Shown one piece after another: positions 7,757 to 18,710 of a stretch of 64,000 nt of DNA. The DNA is taken from NCBI RefSeq assembly GCF_005047355.1, contig NZ_SUMC01000008.1:186001-250000 (forward strand), in the 5' to 3' direction. The notes below the pieces were generated by a model that worked only from the letters and a program-made list of their open reading frames with translations, searched no databases and was not told where the DNA came from. The DNA is from Actinacidiphila oryziradicis (GTDB lineage: Bacteria; Actinomycetota; Actinomycetes; Streptomycetales; Streptomycetaceae). Both the position numbers and the translations under genes were made by a program. Positions within the stretch are counted from its first letter, which is position 1. Every line of letters starts with the position of its first letter.

Positions 7757-9135
7757 CTGCGCTCCGCCCCGAGCGCGACGCGGCCGACTTCGCCGCGGCA
7801 ATAGAACAATTGGCCGACCCGCTCAGCGATCCCCTTCCCCAGGGGGCAGCGGGCGGCCCCGCCCCGGCTGCCGAGTTCCGGCCCCGTGAGGCGCCGGTTC
7901 CGCCGCCGCCCGCGTACGAGCAGCAGCAGTACGCCCAGGCCGCCCACGGCACCGGTTACGGGGCTCCTGGCCTCTACCAGCCACAGGCCCCCGGCACCTG
8001 GCAGCCCGCGCCCGCACCGGCACCGGCACCGCCACCGGCGCCGGAATCCTGGGGCCGGGCCGAACCGCTGCCCGACGGCGGGCGCGTCGTACGACGAAGC
8101 GGCGGCCAGGCCGAGACCGCGGTCCTCCCGGCCGTCGACCCCGGCTCAGAGCCGCAGCCCGCACCCGGTGGCCGTGCGGCCCGGCGCAGAGCTGCGGCTG
8201 CCACGCCCGAGCCGACCGGGGCCGCCGCAGCCGCACCTACCGCTGCCGCAACCACGGCCGCCGAACCGGACGCCCTACCCGGCGGCCGTGCCGCGCGCCG
8301 TAAAGCCGCTCAGGAAGCCACCAGGCGGGGCGGGAGGCGCACAGCCCGGCCCGAGCCCCCGGATGCCGCAGAGGCCCCGGAAACGGCCGCTACGGGCCGC
8401 ACCGCCGCCACCGGTCGCACCCGGCTGGAAGCCCGGCGAGCCGCCCGGGCGGCTCGGGAGAGCCCCGCCGTCATCGTCAGCCGGATCGTGGGCGAGCTGT
8501 TCATCACCTTCGGCGTGCTGATGCTGCTCTTCGTCACCTATCAGCTCTGGTACACCAACATCCTGGCCCACCAGCAGGCCGGCGGCGCCGCCAAGTCCCT
8601 GGAGAAGCAGTGGGACGGCAACACTGGCGCCAGCCGGGACCCCGGCACCTTCTCGCCGGGCCAGGGCTTCGCCATCATGTACATCCCCAAGCTCGACGTG
8701 AAGGCCCCCATCGCCGAAGGCACCAGCAAGACCAAGGTGCTCGACAAGGGCATGATCGGCCACTACTCCGGCACCCAGGAGACCGCCATGCCCTGGGACA
8801 AGCAGGGCAACTTCGCTCTCGCCGCCCACCGCAACACCCATGGCGAACCGTTCCGTTACATCAACAAGCTCGTCAAGGGTGACAAGGTCGTCGTGGAGAC
8901 CGCGAGCGAGTACTACACCTACGAGATCACCAGCACGCTGCCTTCCACCCCGCCCTCCAACACCTCCGTCCTCCGGCCGATCCCCGTGGGCTCCGGTTTC
9001 ACCAAGGCGGGCCGCTACATCACCCTCACCACCTGTACTCCGGAGTTCACCAGCACCAACCGGCTGATCGTCTGGGGCAAGATGGTCGACGAACGTCCCC
9101 GCAGCAAGGGCAAGCCCGACGCCCTGCTTGGATGA
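7753..9135 (+). CDS. srtE1: Class E sortase with long disordered cytoplasmic N-terminus (second of three)
   Basis: The protein has 460 residues, about twice the usual sortase size. Residues 1-240 are Pro/Ala/Arg-rich and probably disordered, containing repeated PGGRAARRxA motifs. A transmembrane helix (VGELFITFGVLMLLFVTYQLW, about 245-265) is followed by the sortase domain, with His359 in AAHRNTHG, Cys428 in TLTTCTPEF and Arg in STNRLIVWG. Class E sortases in Streptomyces anchor chaplins and other LAXTG proteins and are needed for aerial growth. Translation is coupled to pabA by a GTGA overlap. The symbol follows S. coelicolor usage and which paralogue is srtE1 is a guess. Confidence 0.9.
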   Translation: MTALRPERDAADFAAAIEQLADPLSDPLPQGAAGGPAPAAEFRPREAPVPPPPAYEQQQYAQAAHGTGYGAPGLYQPQAPGTWQPAPAPAPAPPPAPESWGRAEPLPDGGRVVRRSGGQAETAVLPAVDPGSEPQPAPGGRAARRRAAAATPEPTGAAAAAPTAAATTAAEPDALPGGRAARRKAAQEATRRGGRRTARPEPPDAAEAPETAATGRTAATGRTRLEARRAARAARESPAVIVSRIVGELFITFGVLMLLFVTYQLWYTNILAHQQAGGAAKSLEKQWDGNTGASRDPGTFSPGQGFAIMYIPKLDVKAPIAEGTSKTKVLDKGMIGHYSGTQETAMPWDKQGNFALAAHRNTHGEPFRYINKLVKGDKVVVETASEYYTYEITSTLPSTPPSNTSVLRPIPVGSGFTKAGRYITLTTCTPEFTSTNRLIVWGKMVDERPRSKGKPDALLG

Positions 9136-9169
9136 CGCACCAGAGTCCACAGAGGAAGCGGAGCATCCG

Positions 9170-9907
9170 GTGACCACCACCGAGCACGGCGAGGACGTCC
9201 AAGCCACCCCGCCGCGGCGCAAGCCGGTCACCGTACGCGACAGCATCGCCGCCGCAGTCAGCCTGATCGGCGAGCTCCTGATCACCGCAGGCCTGATCCT
9301 CGGCCTCTTTGTCGTCTACTCGCTGTGGTGGACAAACGTGATAGCCGACCGTCAGGCGCAAAAAGAGGGCGACAAGGTCCGCCGCAGTTGGGCCGCCCCG
9401 GTGAGTCCCGGGAAACTCGACACCAAGGACGGCATCGGCTTTCTCCACGTGCCCGCCATGGGCAAGAACTTCGAGGTGCTCGTGAAGAAGGGCACCTCGA
9501 CCGACGTCCTCAACCAGGGTGTCGCCGGCTATTACACCTCCCCGGTCAAGGCGGCCATGCCGTGGGACACGAAGGGCAACTTCACGCTCGCCGCCCACCG
9601 GGACGGGCACGGCGCGAAGTTCCACAACATCGACAAGATCAAGGACGGCGATCCCGTCGTCTTCGAGGACCGCGACACCTGGTACGTCTACAAGGTCTAC
9701 AAAATCCTTTCGCAGACGTCCAAGTACGACGTCAAGGTCATCAACCAGATCCCCAAGGCCTCGGGTAAGCAGACCGCCGGCCGGTACATCACCCTGACGA
9801 CCTGCACGCCGGTGTACACCTCCCTCTACCGGTACATCGTTTGGGCCGAGCTGGTACGCACGCAGAAGGTGAACACGGACCGGACGCTCCCGGCGGAGCT
9901 GCGCTGA
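9170..9907 (+). CDS. srtE2: Class E sortase (third of three)
   Basis: This 245-residue sortase has a signal-anchor (IAAAVSLIGELLITAGLILGLFVVYSLWW) and the barrel with His143 in AAHRDGHG and Cys212 in TLTTCTPVY, followed by SLYRYIVWAELV. In that last block the catalytic Arg is LYRY rather than NRLI. The GTG at 9170 is chosen because GGAG lies 6 bases upstream. A TTG at 9128 is in frame but would overlap the previous gene without a ribosome binding site. It is the last gene of the run and ends before a repeat (9940-9990) and a bidirectional terminator. The srtE1/srtE2 assignment is by position only. Confidence 0.88.
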   Translation: MTTTEHGEDVQATPPRRKPVTVRDSIAAAVSLIGELLITAGLILGLFVVYSLWWTNVIADRQAQKEGDKVRRSWAAPVSPGKLDTKDGIGFLHVPAMGKNFEVLVKKGTSTDVLNQGVAGYYTSPVKAAMPWDTKGNFTLAAHRDGHGAKFHNIDKIKDGDPVVFEDRDTWYVYKVYKILSQTSKYDVKVINQIPKASGKQTAGRYITLTTCTPVYTSLYRYIVWAELVRTQKVNTDRTLPAELR

Positions 9908-9939
9908 CGGCGAGTGCGTGGACAGCGTGTGGGACGACG

Positions 9940-9990
9940 CGCTGAACCAGCCGGCCGCGCGCTGAACCAGTAGCCGATCCGCTGAACCAG
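9940..9990. repeat. Three copies of CGCTGAACCAG at exact 20-base spacing
   Basis: The 11-mer CGCTGAACCAG begins at 9940, 9960 and 9980 in the gap between the last sortase and the pknB terminator. The bases between copies vary. This could be a small protein-binding array or a decayed tandem repeat. No function is known to me. Confidence 0.6.
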
Positions 9991-10009
9991 CCGGACGAGG
10001 GCGCATCGC

Positions 10010-10045
10010 AAAGGGCGTGGACGCTGTTGGGCATCCACGCCCTTT
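10010..10045. terminator. Bidirectional terminator between convergent sortase and pknB operons
   Basis: AAAGGGCGTGGACGC (10010-10024) pairs with GCATCCACGCCCTTT (10031-10045) with a single G-T mismatch and a 6-base loop. A and T runs at its two ends make it suitable for both the sortase operon and the oncoming pknB operon. Confidence 0.8.
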
Positions 10046-10062
10046 GAGGAAGCGGGAGCGGC

Positions 10063-12090
<2,028 letters not shown>

Positions 12091-12254
12091 GGCGCTTACC
12101 CTTCCCTTAACCATTCGTATGGCTGCTCGGGCATACCGTACCCGTCGTGTGTTGTCGATCCTTGCCCTGACCGGCAGCCGATATCCGACCGGTATCGCTA
12201 CATGCTCACAGACGTGCGACAACGGGTGCGGGCGTGACCGGCGTCACTCCTGCC

Positions 12255-13715
12255 TCACTTGTTCAGTACGGCCTCCATGACCTTCTTGGCGATCGGGGCG
12301 GCGAAGCCGCCACCGGTGATGTCGCCGCGGTTGGCGCTGGCGTCCTCGACGACGACGGCGACGGCGACCGGGGAGCCGCTGCTGGTCTTGGCGTAGGAGA
12401 TGAACCAGGCGTACGGGCTCGCGTCGTTGTTGATGCCGTGCTGGGCGGTGCCGGTCTTGCCGCCTACGGTGACGCCGTTGATCTGGGCGTTCTTGCCGGT
12501 ACCGGTCTGTACGACGGTCTCCATCATCTGCTGGAGCTTCTGCGCGTTCGCGGCGGAGAGTGGCTGGCTGAGCTGCTCGGGGTTGGTCTGCGCTATGACG
12601 CTGTTGTTCGAGGCGCGCAGTTCCGAGACCATGTAGGGCTTCATCAGCTTGCCGTCATTGGCGACCGCCGAGGCGATCATGGCCATCTGCAGCGGGGTGG
12701 CGGCTGTTTCGAACTGGCCGATGGAGGAGAGGGCGGTCTGCGGCTTGTCCATGGTCGTGGAGAAGTTGCTGGCCGCCGTGCGGACGGGGATGTACTGCTC
12801 CTTGTTGAAGCCGAACTTCTCCGCCTCCGCGACCATCTTGTCCCGGCCGAGGTCCGAGCCGATCTTGCCGAAGACTGTGTTGCAGGACACTCGCAGAGCT
12901 TCCCGGAGGGTGGCGTTCTGGCAGTTGATGCCGCCCTCGTTCTTCAGCTCAGTGGTGGTGTTCGGCAGGATGAAGGGCACCGGCGAGTTGGTCTTGGCGT
13001 CGATGTCCGTGTACAGACCGTTCTCCAGGGCCGCCGCCGCGGTGACGATCTTGAAGGTCGAGCCGGGCGGGTAGGTCTGGCGCAGCGCCCGGTTGAGCAT
13101 CGGGTCGTTGGCGTTGTTCGCCTTCTGCAGGGAGACCCAGTTCTTGGAGTCCGTGGTCGAGTTGCCGGCGAAGCTGGAGGGGTCGTACGAAGGGGTGCTG
13201 GCCAGCGCGAGGATGGCGCCGGTCTTGGGGTCGATCGCGGCCACCGCGCCCTTCTTGTTGCCCAGCCCGTCGAAGGCGGCCTGCTGGGCCTTGGCGTTGA
13301 GGGTGGTGACGACGTCGCCGCCCTGCTTGCCCTTGCCGGTGACGATGTCGATGGTGCGGTTGAAGAAGAGCCGGTCGTCGTCACCGGTAAGGATCTTGTT
13401 ATCGACGCCTTCGAGCATGTTGGAGCCGAAGGCCTGCGAGGCGTACCCGGTCACGGGGGCCCACATCGGGCCGTTGGTGAAGGTGGCCTTGTATTTGAAG
13501 TCGCTGCCGGTGGTCGTGGTGTGACCGGTGATGGCCTTGCCGTCGACGATGATGTCGCCGCGCGGGGTGGCGTACTGGTTGATGGTGACCCGCCGGTTGT
13601 GCACGTCGTTGGCCAGTGCGCCAGCATCGACGAACTGGACGTAGTTCACCCTTATCAGCAGGGCGAGGACGAGCAGGCCGCAGAAGACGGCCACCCGCCT
13701 GAGGGGCTTGTTCAC
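12255..13715 (-). CDS. pbpA: Class B penicillin-binding protein (transpeptidase) PbpA
   Basis: The 486-residue protein has one N-terminal transmembrane helix (VAVFCGLLVLALLIRVNYVQF), a dimerisation domain and the transpeptidase domain. All three active-site motifs are visible: STFK in PGSTFKIVTAAA, SCN in VSCNTVF, and KTG in GGKTGTAQHG. It cross-links peptidoglycan together with the SEDS glycosyltransferase encoded just upstream. Its GTG start overlaps the stop of that gene by 4 bases, so the pair is translationally coupled, as expected for a SEDS-bPBP complex. Confidence 0.95.
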   Translation of the reverse strand: MNKPLRRVAVFCGLLVLALLIRVNYVQFVDAGALANDVHNRRVTINQYATPRGDIIVDGKAITGHTTTTGSDFKYKATFTNGPMWAPVTGYASQAFGSNMLEGVDNKILTGDDDRLFFNRTIDIVTGKGKQGGDVVTTLNAKAQQAAFDGLGNKKGAVAAIDPKTGAILALASTPSYDPSSFAGNSTTDSKNWVSLQKANNANDPMLNRALRQTYPPGSTFKIVTAAAALENGLYTDIDAKTNSPVPFILPNTTTELKNEGGINCQNATLREALRVSCNTVFGKIGSDLGRDKMVAEAEKFGFNKEQYIPVRTAASNFSTTMDKPQTALSSIGQFETAATPLQMAMIASAVANDGKLMKPYMVSELRASNNSVIAQTNPEQLSQPLSAANAQKLQQMMETVVQTGTGKNAQINGVTVGGKTGTAQHGINNDASPYAWFISYAKTSSGSPVAVAVVVEDASANRGDITGGGFAAPIAKKVMEAVLNK

Positions 13716-15112
13716 TGGACGCGCACCACCTGGGTCGGTTCGGCATCGGGAGACGGGGCAGGTGCCGGGGCCGGGCGGCGGGCGGTGTCGCTGATCCGCA
13801 GCAGGATCGCGACCAGGGCCCAGTTGGCGACGACGGAGGAGCCGCCCTGCGCGAGGAACGGCAGGGTCATACCGGTCAGCGGAATGAGGCCGGTGACGCC
13901 GCCGGCGACGACGAAGACCTGGAGGGCGAAGGCGCCGGACAGGCCGATCGCGAGCAGCTTGCCGAAGGGGTCGCGGGCGGCGAGGGCGGTGCGGATGCCG
14001 CGCTCGATGAGCAGCCCGTAGAGCAGGATGATGGCCATGACGCCGGTGAGGCCGAGTTCCTCGCCGACGGTGGCGAGGATGTAGTCGCTCTTGGGGGCGA
14101 TGCCGCCGATGAGGCGGGAGTAGCCCTGGCCGAGTCCGGAGCCGAAGATGCCGCCGGAGCCGAAGGCGTACATGGCCTGTGCGGTCTCGGTGACGCCCCC
14201 GTTCTGGAGGGCGAGCGGGTGCAGCCAGTTCTGGACGCGGGTCTGGACGTGCGACTCGAAGGTGGCCACGAAGACCGCGCCGCCGGATGACAGCAGCAGA
14301 CCGAAGACGATCCAGCTGGTCCGTTCGGTGGCGACGTACAGCATGATCACGAAGAGGCCGAAGAAGAGCAGCGAGCTACCCAGGTCGGTCTCGAAGACCA
14401 GGATGAAGAGGCTGAGCACCCAGATCACCAGAATCGGACCGAGGTCGCGGCCGCGAGGGAGGTACAGGCCCATGAAACGGCGGCTGGCGAGCGCGAGTGC
14501 GTCTCGTTTCACCATCAGATAGCCGGCGAAGAAGATCGCGAGGATGATCTTCACGAACTCTCCGGGCTGGATCTGGCCGACACCGGGGATTTTGATCCAG
14601 ATCCGCGCGCCGAAGACGGGCGGGAAGAACACCGGAAGGATCAGCAGGACCAGCCCCACCACCATCGAGATGTAGGTGTAGCGCTGAAGGACCCGGTGGT
14701 CCTTGAGGAAGACCAGGACGGCGACGAAGAGCGCCACACCGAGGGTGGACCACATCAGCTGCTTGGGGGCCATGGCGCCGCCGAGATTGGGGGTGGTGAT
14801 GGCCGGCTCAAGGTCGAGCCGCCAGATCAGCACCAGCCCCATGCCGTTGAGCAAGGTAGCCACCGGCAGCATCAGCGGGTCGGCGTACGGGGCGAATTTA
14901 CGCACCAGCAGGTGCGCGACGCCGGCGAGTGCGCCGAGCCCGGCGCCGTACGCGAGCATGCCGGCCGGGAGCTTGCCCTCCTTGGCCAGGCCGACGTTCG
15001 CGTAGGCGAACACCGGGATGATCACTGCGAAGACAAGCAGCGCCAGCTCGGTGTTGCGCCGGTTGGGCGCGCCGACTGACGTAATGGTGGTGGTGTTGCT
15101 GATGACGCTCAT
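13712..15112 (-). CDS. ftsW: SEDS-family peptidoglycan glycosyltransferase (FtsW/RodA/SpoVE)
   Basis: The 466-residue polytopic membrane protein shows the SEDS family signatures in its second half (LGSSLLFFGLFVIMLYVATERTSW, GGIAPKSDYILATVGEELGLTG, PLTGMTLPFLAQGGSS). SEDS proteins polymerise lipid II. The start MSVISNTTTITSVG at 15112 fits the usual N-terminus of this gene. A longer reading upstream has the wrong composition. It is coupled to pbpA. Whether it serves elongation (RodA) or division (FtsW) is not decidable from sequence alone. In this locus Streptomyces annotations use both names. Confidence 0.92.
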   Translation of the reverse strand: MSVISNTTTITSVGAPNRRNTELALLVFAVIIPVFAYANVGLAKEGKLPAGMLAYGAGLGALAGVAHLLVRKFAPYADPLMLPVATLLNGMGLVLIWRLDLEPAITTPNLGGAMAPKQLMWSTLGVALFVAVLVFLKDHRVLQRYTYISMVVGLVLLILPVFFPPVFGARIWIKIPGVGQIQPGEFVKIILAIFFAGYLMVKRDALALASRRFMGLYLPRGRDLGPILVIWVLSLFILVFETDLGSSLLFFGLFVIMLYVATERTSWIVFGLLLSSGGAVFVATFESHVQTRVQNWLHPLALQNGGVTETAQAMYAFGSGGIFGSGLGQGYSRLIGGIAPKSDYILATVGEELGLTGVMAIILLYGLLIERGIRTALAARDPFGKLLAIGLSGAFALQVFVVAGGVTGLIPLTGMTLPFLAQGGSSVVANWALVAILLRISDTARRPAPAPAPSPDAEPTQVVRVQ

Positions 15113-15140
15113 GGTCGCAAAACCGCCCCTCCTGAGGGTG

Positions 15141-16673
15141 TTACTGGCCGCTGGGGCATTGCTGGGCCAGCTTCTGGTCATCCTCGGAGAGGGTGGGGCT
15201 GGACGATGGACTGGAAGACGTGGACGGCTTCGGTGTGGTAGAAGGCGCCACGCTGGACGTTGCCTTAGGGGTGGCGCTCGGCTTGACGGAGGCAGAAGCT
15301 TTGCCGGTCTTCTCGGTCTTGGGCTTCGAGGCGGCCTTGGCCTGGGCGTTGGCAATGGCCTGCTGCGTCTGGCAGACCTTGGCCTGTTTGGCGTAGTCGT
15401 CCGCGGATTTGCGGGCGTCGGTGAGGCTGCCGGCGGTGACGGTGTCCTCGACCGAGTTGCGCTGGTATTCGGGTAGGTACTTGAGTTCGATGTCGGTGCG
15501 GTCCTCGAAGACCTTGGACAGATTGATCCAGGCCAGCTTCTGGTCGATGCCCTGGTAGATCGCGGCGTGGTCGCCGTTGGCACCGACGTAGTACTGGGTC
15601 TGGGTCCAGCGGTGGGCGCCGTAGAGGGCGCCGCCGATGACGCCGATGACGACGAGCAGGACAGCGGAGCGCTTGAGCCACTTGCCTCTGCGGCGGGGCT
15701 TGGTAAAGCCCTCGGCATCCAGGTCCGAGTAGTCGCCGAAGCTGCCGATGGGCGCGCCGGCCATGGTCAGGTCGCCGCTGCCGGGCGGCCCGAAGGAGCC
15801 CTCCGGGGGCTGGGGGCGCCGGCCGAGTTCGGAGGCGCGGCCGGCGGGCGTCTGGAGGTGCCGCTGGTCGTGGAGCGGCAGCTGGCCGTCGGCGACGGCG
15901 CCGACGACGACAGGGGCGTCGTGAAGGCGGCCGGCGACGGTGCCGTTGTCGTCGATGTCGAGGACGTCGGCGACGATGCAGGTGATGTTGTCGGGGCCGC
16001 CGCCCCGCAGGGCGAGCTGGATGAGCTGCTGGATGGTCTCACCGGGGTCGTGATAGCCGGCGAGGGTCTCCTCGAGCGTCTGGTGGCTGACGACGCCGGA
16101 GAGGCCGTCGGAGCAGATCAGATAGCGGTCGCCGGCCCGGACCTCGCGGATGGACAGATCGGGCTCGACCTGGCCGCGGCCGTCGAGGGCGCGCATGAGG
16201 AGGGAGCGCTGCGGGTGCGTCCCGGCTTCCTCCTCGGTGATGCGGCCCTCGTCGACGAGGCGCTGTACCCAGGTGTGGTCCTGGGTGATCTGGGTGAGGA
16301 TGCCGTCGCGGAGCAGGTAGGCGCGGGAGTCGCCGACATGGACGAGGCCCAGGCGCTGGCCGGTCCACAGCAGGGCGGTGAGGGTGGTGCCCATGCCTTC
16401 GAGCTGCGGGTCCTCCTCGACCATGATGCGCAACTGGTCGTTGGCGTGCTGCACCGCGGTGGCGAGCGAGGTGAGGATGTCGGAGCCGGGGACGTCGTCG
16501 TCGAGCGTCACCAAGGTGGAGATCACCTCGGAGGAGGCGACCTCGCCGGCCGCCTGCCCGCCCATGCCGTCGGCAATCGCGAGCAGACGGGGGCCGGCGT
16601 AGCCGGAGTCCTCGTTACCCTCCCGGATCATGCCCTTGTGCGAGCCGGCGGCGAAGCGCAGCGACAGAGTCAT
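15141..16673 (-). CDS. pstP: PP2C-family Ser/Thr protein phosphatase PstP
   Basis: This 510-residue membrane phosphatase counteracts PknB. The PP2C domain is at residues 1-240, with metal-binding aspartates in GNEDSGYAG, ADGMGGQAAGE, SDGLSGVV and GGPDNITCIVADV. A cytoplasmic linker, one transmembrane helix (SAVLLVVIGVIGGALYGAH) and an extracytoplasmic domain follow. The tail is Ser/Thr/Pro-rich and ends near CPSGQ. ATG 16673 is preferred over one at 16703 because GAGGTG lies just upstream and the family begins MTLSLRFAAGSHKGMIREGNED. It lies between fhaB and ftsW in the operon. Confidence 0.95.
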   Translation of the reverse strand: MTLSLRFAAGSHKGMIREGNEDSGYAGPRLLAIADGMGGQAAGEVASSEVISTLVTLDDDVPGSDILTSLATAVQHANDQLRIMVEEDPQLEGMGTTLTALLWTGQRLGLVHVGDSRAYLLRDGILTQITQDHTWVQRLVDEGRITEEEAGTHPQRSLLMRALDGRGQVEPDLSIREVRAGDRYLICSDGLSGVVSHQTLEETLAGYHDPGETIQQLIQLALRGGGPDNITCIVADVLDIDDNGTVAGRLHDAPVVVGAVADGQLPLHDQRHLQTPAGRASELGRRPQPPEGSFGPPGSGDLTMAGAPIGSFGDYSDLDAEGFTKPRRRGKWLKRSAVLLVVIGVIGGALYGAHRWTQTQYYVGANGDHAAIYQGIDQKLAWINLSKVFEDRTDIELKYLPEYQRNSVEDTVTAGSLTDARKSADDYAKQAKVCQTQQAIANAQAKAASKPKTEKTGKASASVKPSATPKATSSVAPSTTPKPSTSSSPSSSPTLSEDDQKLAQQCPSGQ

Positions 16674-16763
16674 GCGCACCTCGCCCGTTGGCTCCGGGTA
16701 CATCCGCACGCTGCCCACCCTCTCGCTCGCTGGCTCCGCTCGCTTGGCTCGCCCATTGTGCGA

Positions 16764-17288
16764 CTACTTCCGCAGCTCGATGACGGTCTTGCCGATGCGG
16801 ATCGGGGCACCCAGCGGAATCGGTACCGGCGCGGTGAGCCGGTTCCGGTCCAAATAGGTGCCATTGGTGGATCCCAGGTCCTCGACGATCCACTGGCCGT
16901 CGCGGTCCGGGTAGATCCTGGCATGCCGGCTGGACGCGTAGTCGTCATCGAGCACGATTGTCGAGTCGTGTGCACGGCCCAGGGTGATGGTCTGCCCCTG
17001 GAGCGCGACTGTGGTACCCGCCAGTGAGCCCTCGGCGACCACAAGTTTTGTGGGGGCTCCTCGGCGCTGGCGGTTGTTGCTCTGCGGCGGCTGTTGCTGC
17101 CGTTGGGGTGCTTGTTGCTGCCGCTGTTGCGGCGGACGGGCCTGGTCGTTGTTACCACGCCGTGCGGCGCGTTGGGTCACTTTGGTGCCGAACAGGTCAC
17201 TTCGGATGACCTGGACGGCCACGATGACGAACAGCCACAGTACGGCGAGGAAACCCAACCGCATGACCGTCAGGGTCAGCTCTGACAT
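16764..17288 (-). CDS. fhaB: FHA-domain protein FhaB (FipA)
   Basis: The 174-residue protein has an N-terminal membrane helix (LGFLAVLWLFVIVAVQVI), a Gln-rich linker and a C-terminal FHA domain. The phosphothreonine-binding motifs are present (LGRAHDSTI, SSRHARIY, DLGSTNGTYLDRNRL). FHA domains recruit proteins phosphorylated by PknB. In mycobacteria FhaB/FipA links FtsZ and FtsQ under stress. It follows fhaA by only 10 bases and is cotranscribed. Confidence 0.93.
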   Translation of the reverse strand: MSELTLTVMRLGFLAVLWLFVIVAVQVIRSDLFGTKVTQRAARRGNNDQARPPQQRQQQAPQRQQQPPQSNNRQRRGAPTKLVVAEGSLAGTTVALQGQTITLGRAHDSTIVLDDDYASSRHARIYPDRDGQWIVEDLGSTNGTYLDRNRLTAPVPIPLGAPIRIGKTVIELRK

Positions 17289-17298
17289 TGCCCCCGCT

Positions 17299-18156
17299 TC
17301 ACCCTTCGGCTTGCCGGTAAATGATGGTGGTCTGGCCCACGACAATCCGCGAGCCGTCGCGGAGCGTAGCGCGGGTGGTGTGCTGTCCGTCGACCACGAT
17401 GCCGTTGGTCGACCCCAGATCCTGGACCACGGAGGGCGATCCGACCCGGATCTCGCAGTGCCGGCGGGAGACGCCCGGGTCGTCGACCCGCACATCCGCC
17501 TCGGTGCTGCGGCCGAGGACAAGTGTGGGGCGTGAGATCTGATGGCGGGTGCCGTTGATCTCGATCCAGTGGCGTAGGCGTCCGGAGCCCGCGGGGGCTC
17601 CGCTGTCGCTGCCGGTGCCGGCACCGGGCAGCCGGGTCACGGGGGACGGGCCGCCGGCCGGCGGCCGGGCGCCGGGCGGCGGCCCTGCGGGCATGGGCGG
17701 CGCCCCGGCCGGGCGCCGGGGCGCCGAGGAAGGCGTGAGGTACGACGCCGCTCCTGGGCCGCTCTGGGGCCCCTGGGACTCGCTGGAGGCGAGAGTGCGG
17801 CTGCGGACCCGGTACAGGCCGGTGTCGAGGTCCTCGGCCTTCTCCAAGTGGACCTTGACGTCGCCCATGAAGGCGTAGCGCTGCTGCTTGGCGTAGTCCC
17901 TGACCATGCCGGACAGTTCGTCGCCGAGCTGGATGGCGTACGGGCTGAGGCGCTCGAAGTCGGAGGCGCTCAGCTCGACGATGAAGTCGTTGGGCACCAC
18001 GGTGCGGTCGCGGTTCCAGATGGTGGCGTTGTTGTCGCACTCCCGCTGGAGTGCACCCGCGATCTCCACCGGCTGGACTTCCGACTTGAACACCTTGGCG
18101 AAGGTGCCGTTCACGAAGCCCTCGAGTCGCTGCTCGAACTTCTTGAGTACTCCCAC
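17299..18156 (-). CDS. fhaA: FhaA: DUF3662 and FHA domain protein
   Basis: The 285-residue cytoplasmic protein has an N-terminal DUF3662 domain (VGVLKKFEQRLEGFVNGTFAKVFKSEVQPVEIAGALQRE, residues 1-120). A Pro/Gly-rich linker follows, then a C-terminal FHA domain with LGRSTEADVRV, SRRHCEIR and DLGSTNGIVVDG. FhaA controls peptidoglycan synthesis by binding phosphorylated MviN in mycobacteria. GTG 18156 is chosen because the very strong GGAGGGAGG precedes it. It is the first gene of the minus-strand operon that runs to pknB. Confidence 0.94.
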   Translation of the reverse strand: MGVLKKFEQRLEGFVNGTFAKVFKSEVQPVEIAGALQRECDNNATIWNRDRTVVPNDFIVELSASDFERLSPYAIQLGDELSGMVRDYAKQQRYAFMGDVKVHLEKAEDLDTGLYRVRSRTLASSESQGPQSGPGAASYLTPSSAPRRPAGAPPMPAGPPPGARPPAGGPSPVTRLPGAGTGSDSGAPAGSGRLRHWIEINGTRHQISRPTLVLGRSTEADVRVDDPGVSRRHCEIRVGSPSVVQDLGSTNGIVVDGQHTTRATLRDGSRIVVGQTTIIYRQAEG

Positions 18157-18557
18157 GGTGCACCTCCCTCCTCGAGGTCCTGCGGTGGATCGCCGCGGTC
18201 CGCGCTGCGATCCTTCCGATACTGCTTGCCGATAGTGCTTACTGATCGTATCCACGCGTCAGGAAAACGGCTGGTTCCCCGGACGGGCCGGGCAGGCCAG
18301 TGTCAACCCTCACACCGCTGTCTGTCGTTCTCCTCGTAGGGATGGTAGAGGCGGCTCCTCTCAGTGTCCCGCAACAGTGGAGGGTTCCCGCGCGAGGGGC
18401 GGCTGCGGGGGCGGTCAGGGGGGCGGTGTGTCGCGGTGGGAAACAGATGTGATTCCACCCTGAGCCGCGTGCTAATCTTCTGGATGTCGGGAGGCGCTCC
18501 CACACTGGTCGGACGGAGAGTCCGGCGGGTGTGTGGGAATCGAACGGCGACACCCAT
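18157..18557. other. Intergenic region with fhaA promoter and a stem-loop before tRNA-Leu
   Basis: No gene is seen in these 401 bases. The region must carry the promoter of the fhaA operon on one side and that of tRNA-Leu on the other. Just before the tRNA, CCCACAC (18499-18505) can pair with GTGTGGG (18531-18537), enclosing a second stem CGGAC/GTCCG (18510-18514, 18520-18524). This makes a two-tier hairpin. Confidence 0.5.
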
Positions 18558-18641
18558 GCGCGGGTGGCGGAATAGGCAGACGCGCTGGATTCAGGTTCCA
18601 GTGCCCGAAAGGGCGTGGGGGTTCAACTCCCCCCTCGCGCA
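18558..18641 (+). tRNA. tRNA-Leu (anticodon CAG)
   Basis: The acceptor stem GCGCGGG (18558-18564) pairs with CTCGCGC (18634-18640), with discriminator A at 18641. The D-arm begins TGGCGGAATAGGCAG. The anticodon arm is CTGGA-TTCAGGT-TCCAG with CAG as anticodon. The long variable arm GCCCGAAAGGGC marks a class II tRNA, and the T-arm GGGGGTTCAACTCCCCC is perfect. CCA is not encoded. Confidence 0.96.
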
Positions 18642-18657
18642 CATAGAAGCACCATGG

Positions 18658-18710
18658 AAGGTGCCTCTCGCTGGTGACGGAAGTCACTGGTGAGGGGCAC
18701 CTTTCCTTGT
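18658..18710 (+). terminator. Long hairpin terminator after tRNA-Leu
   Basis: Bases 18658-18678 and 18683-18703 form a 21-pair stem with a GGAA loop (arms start AAGGTGCCTCTCG and end GGGGCACCTTT), followed by TTTCCTTGT. This is a classic intrinsic terminator for the tRNA transcript. Confidence 0.85.
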
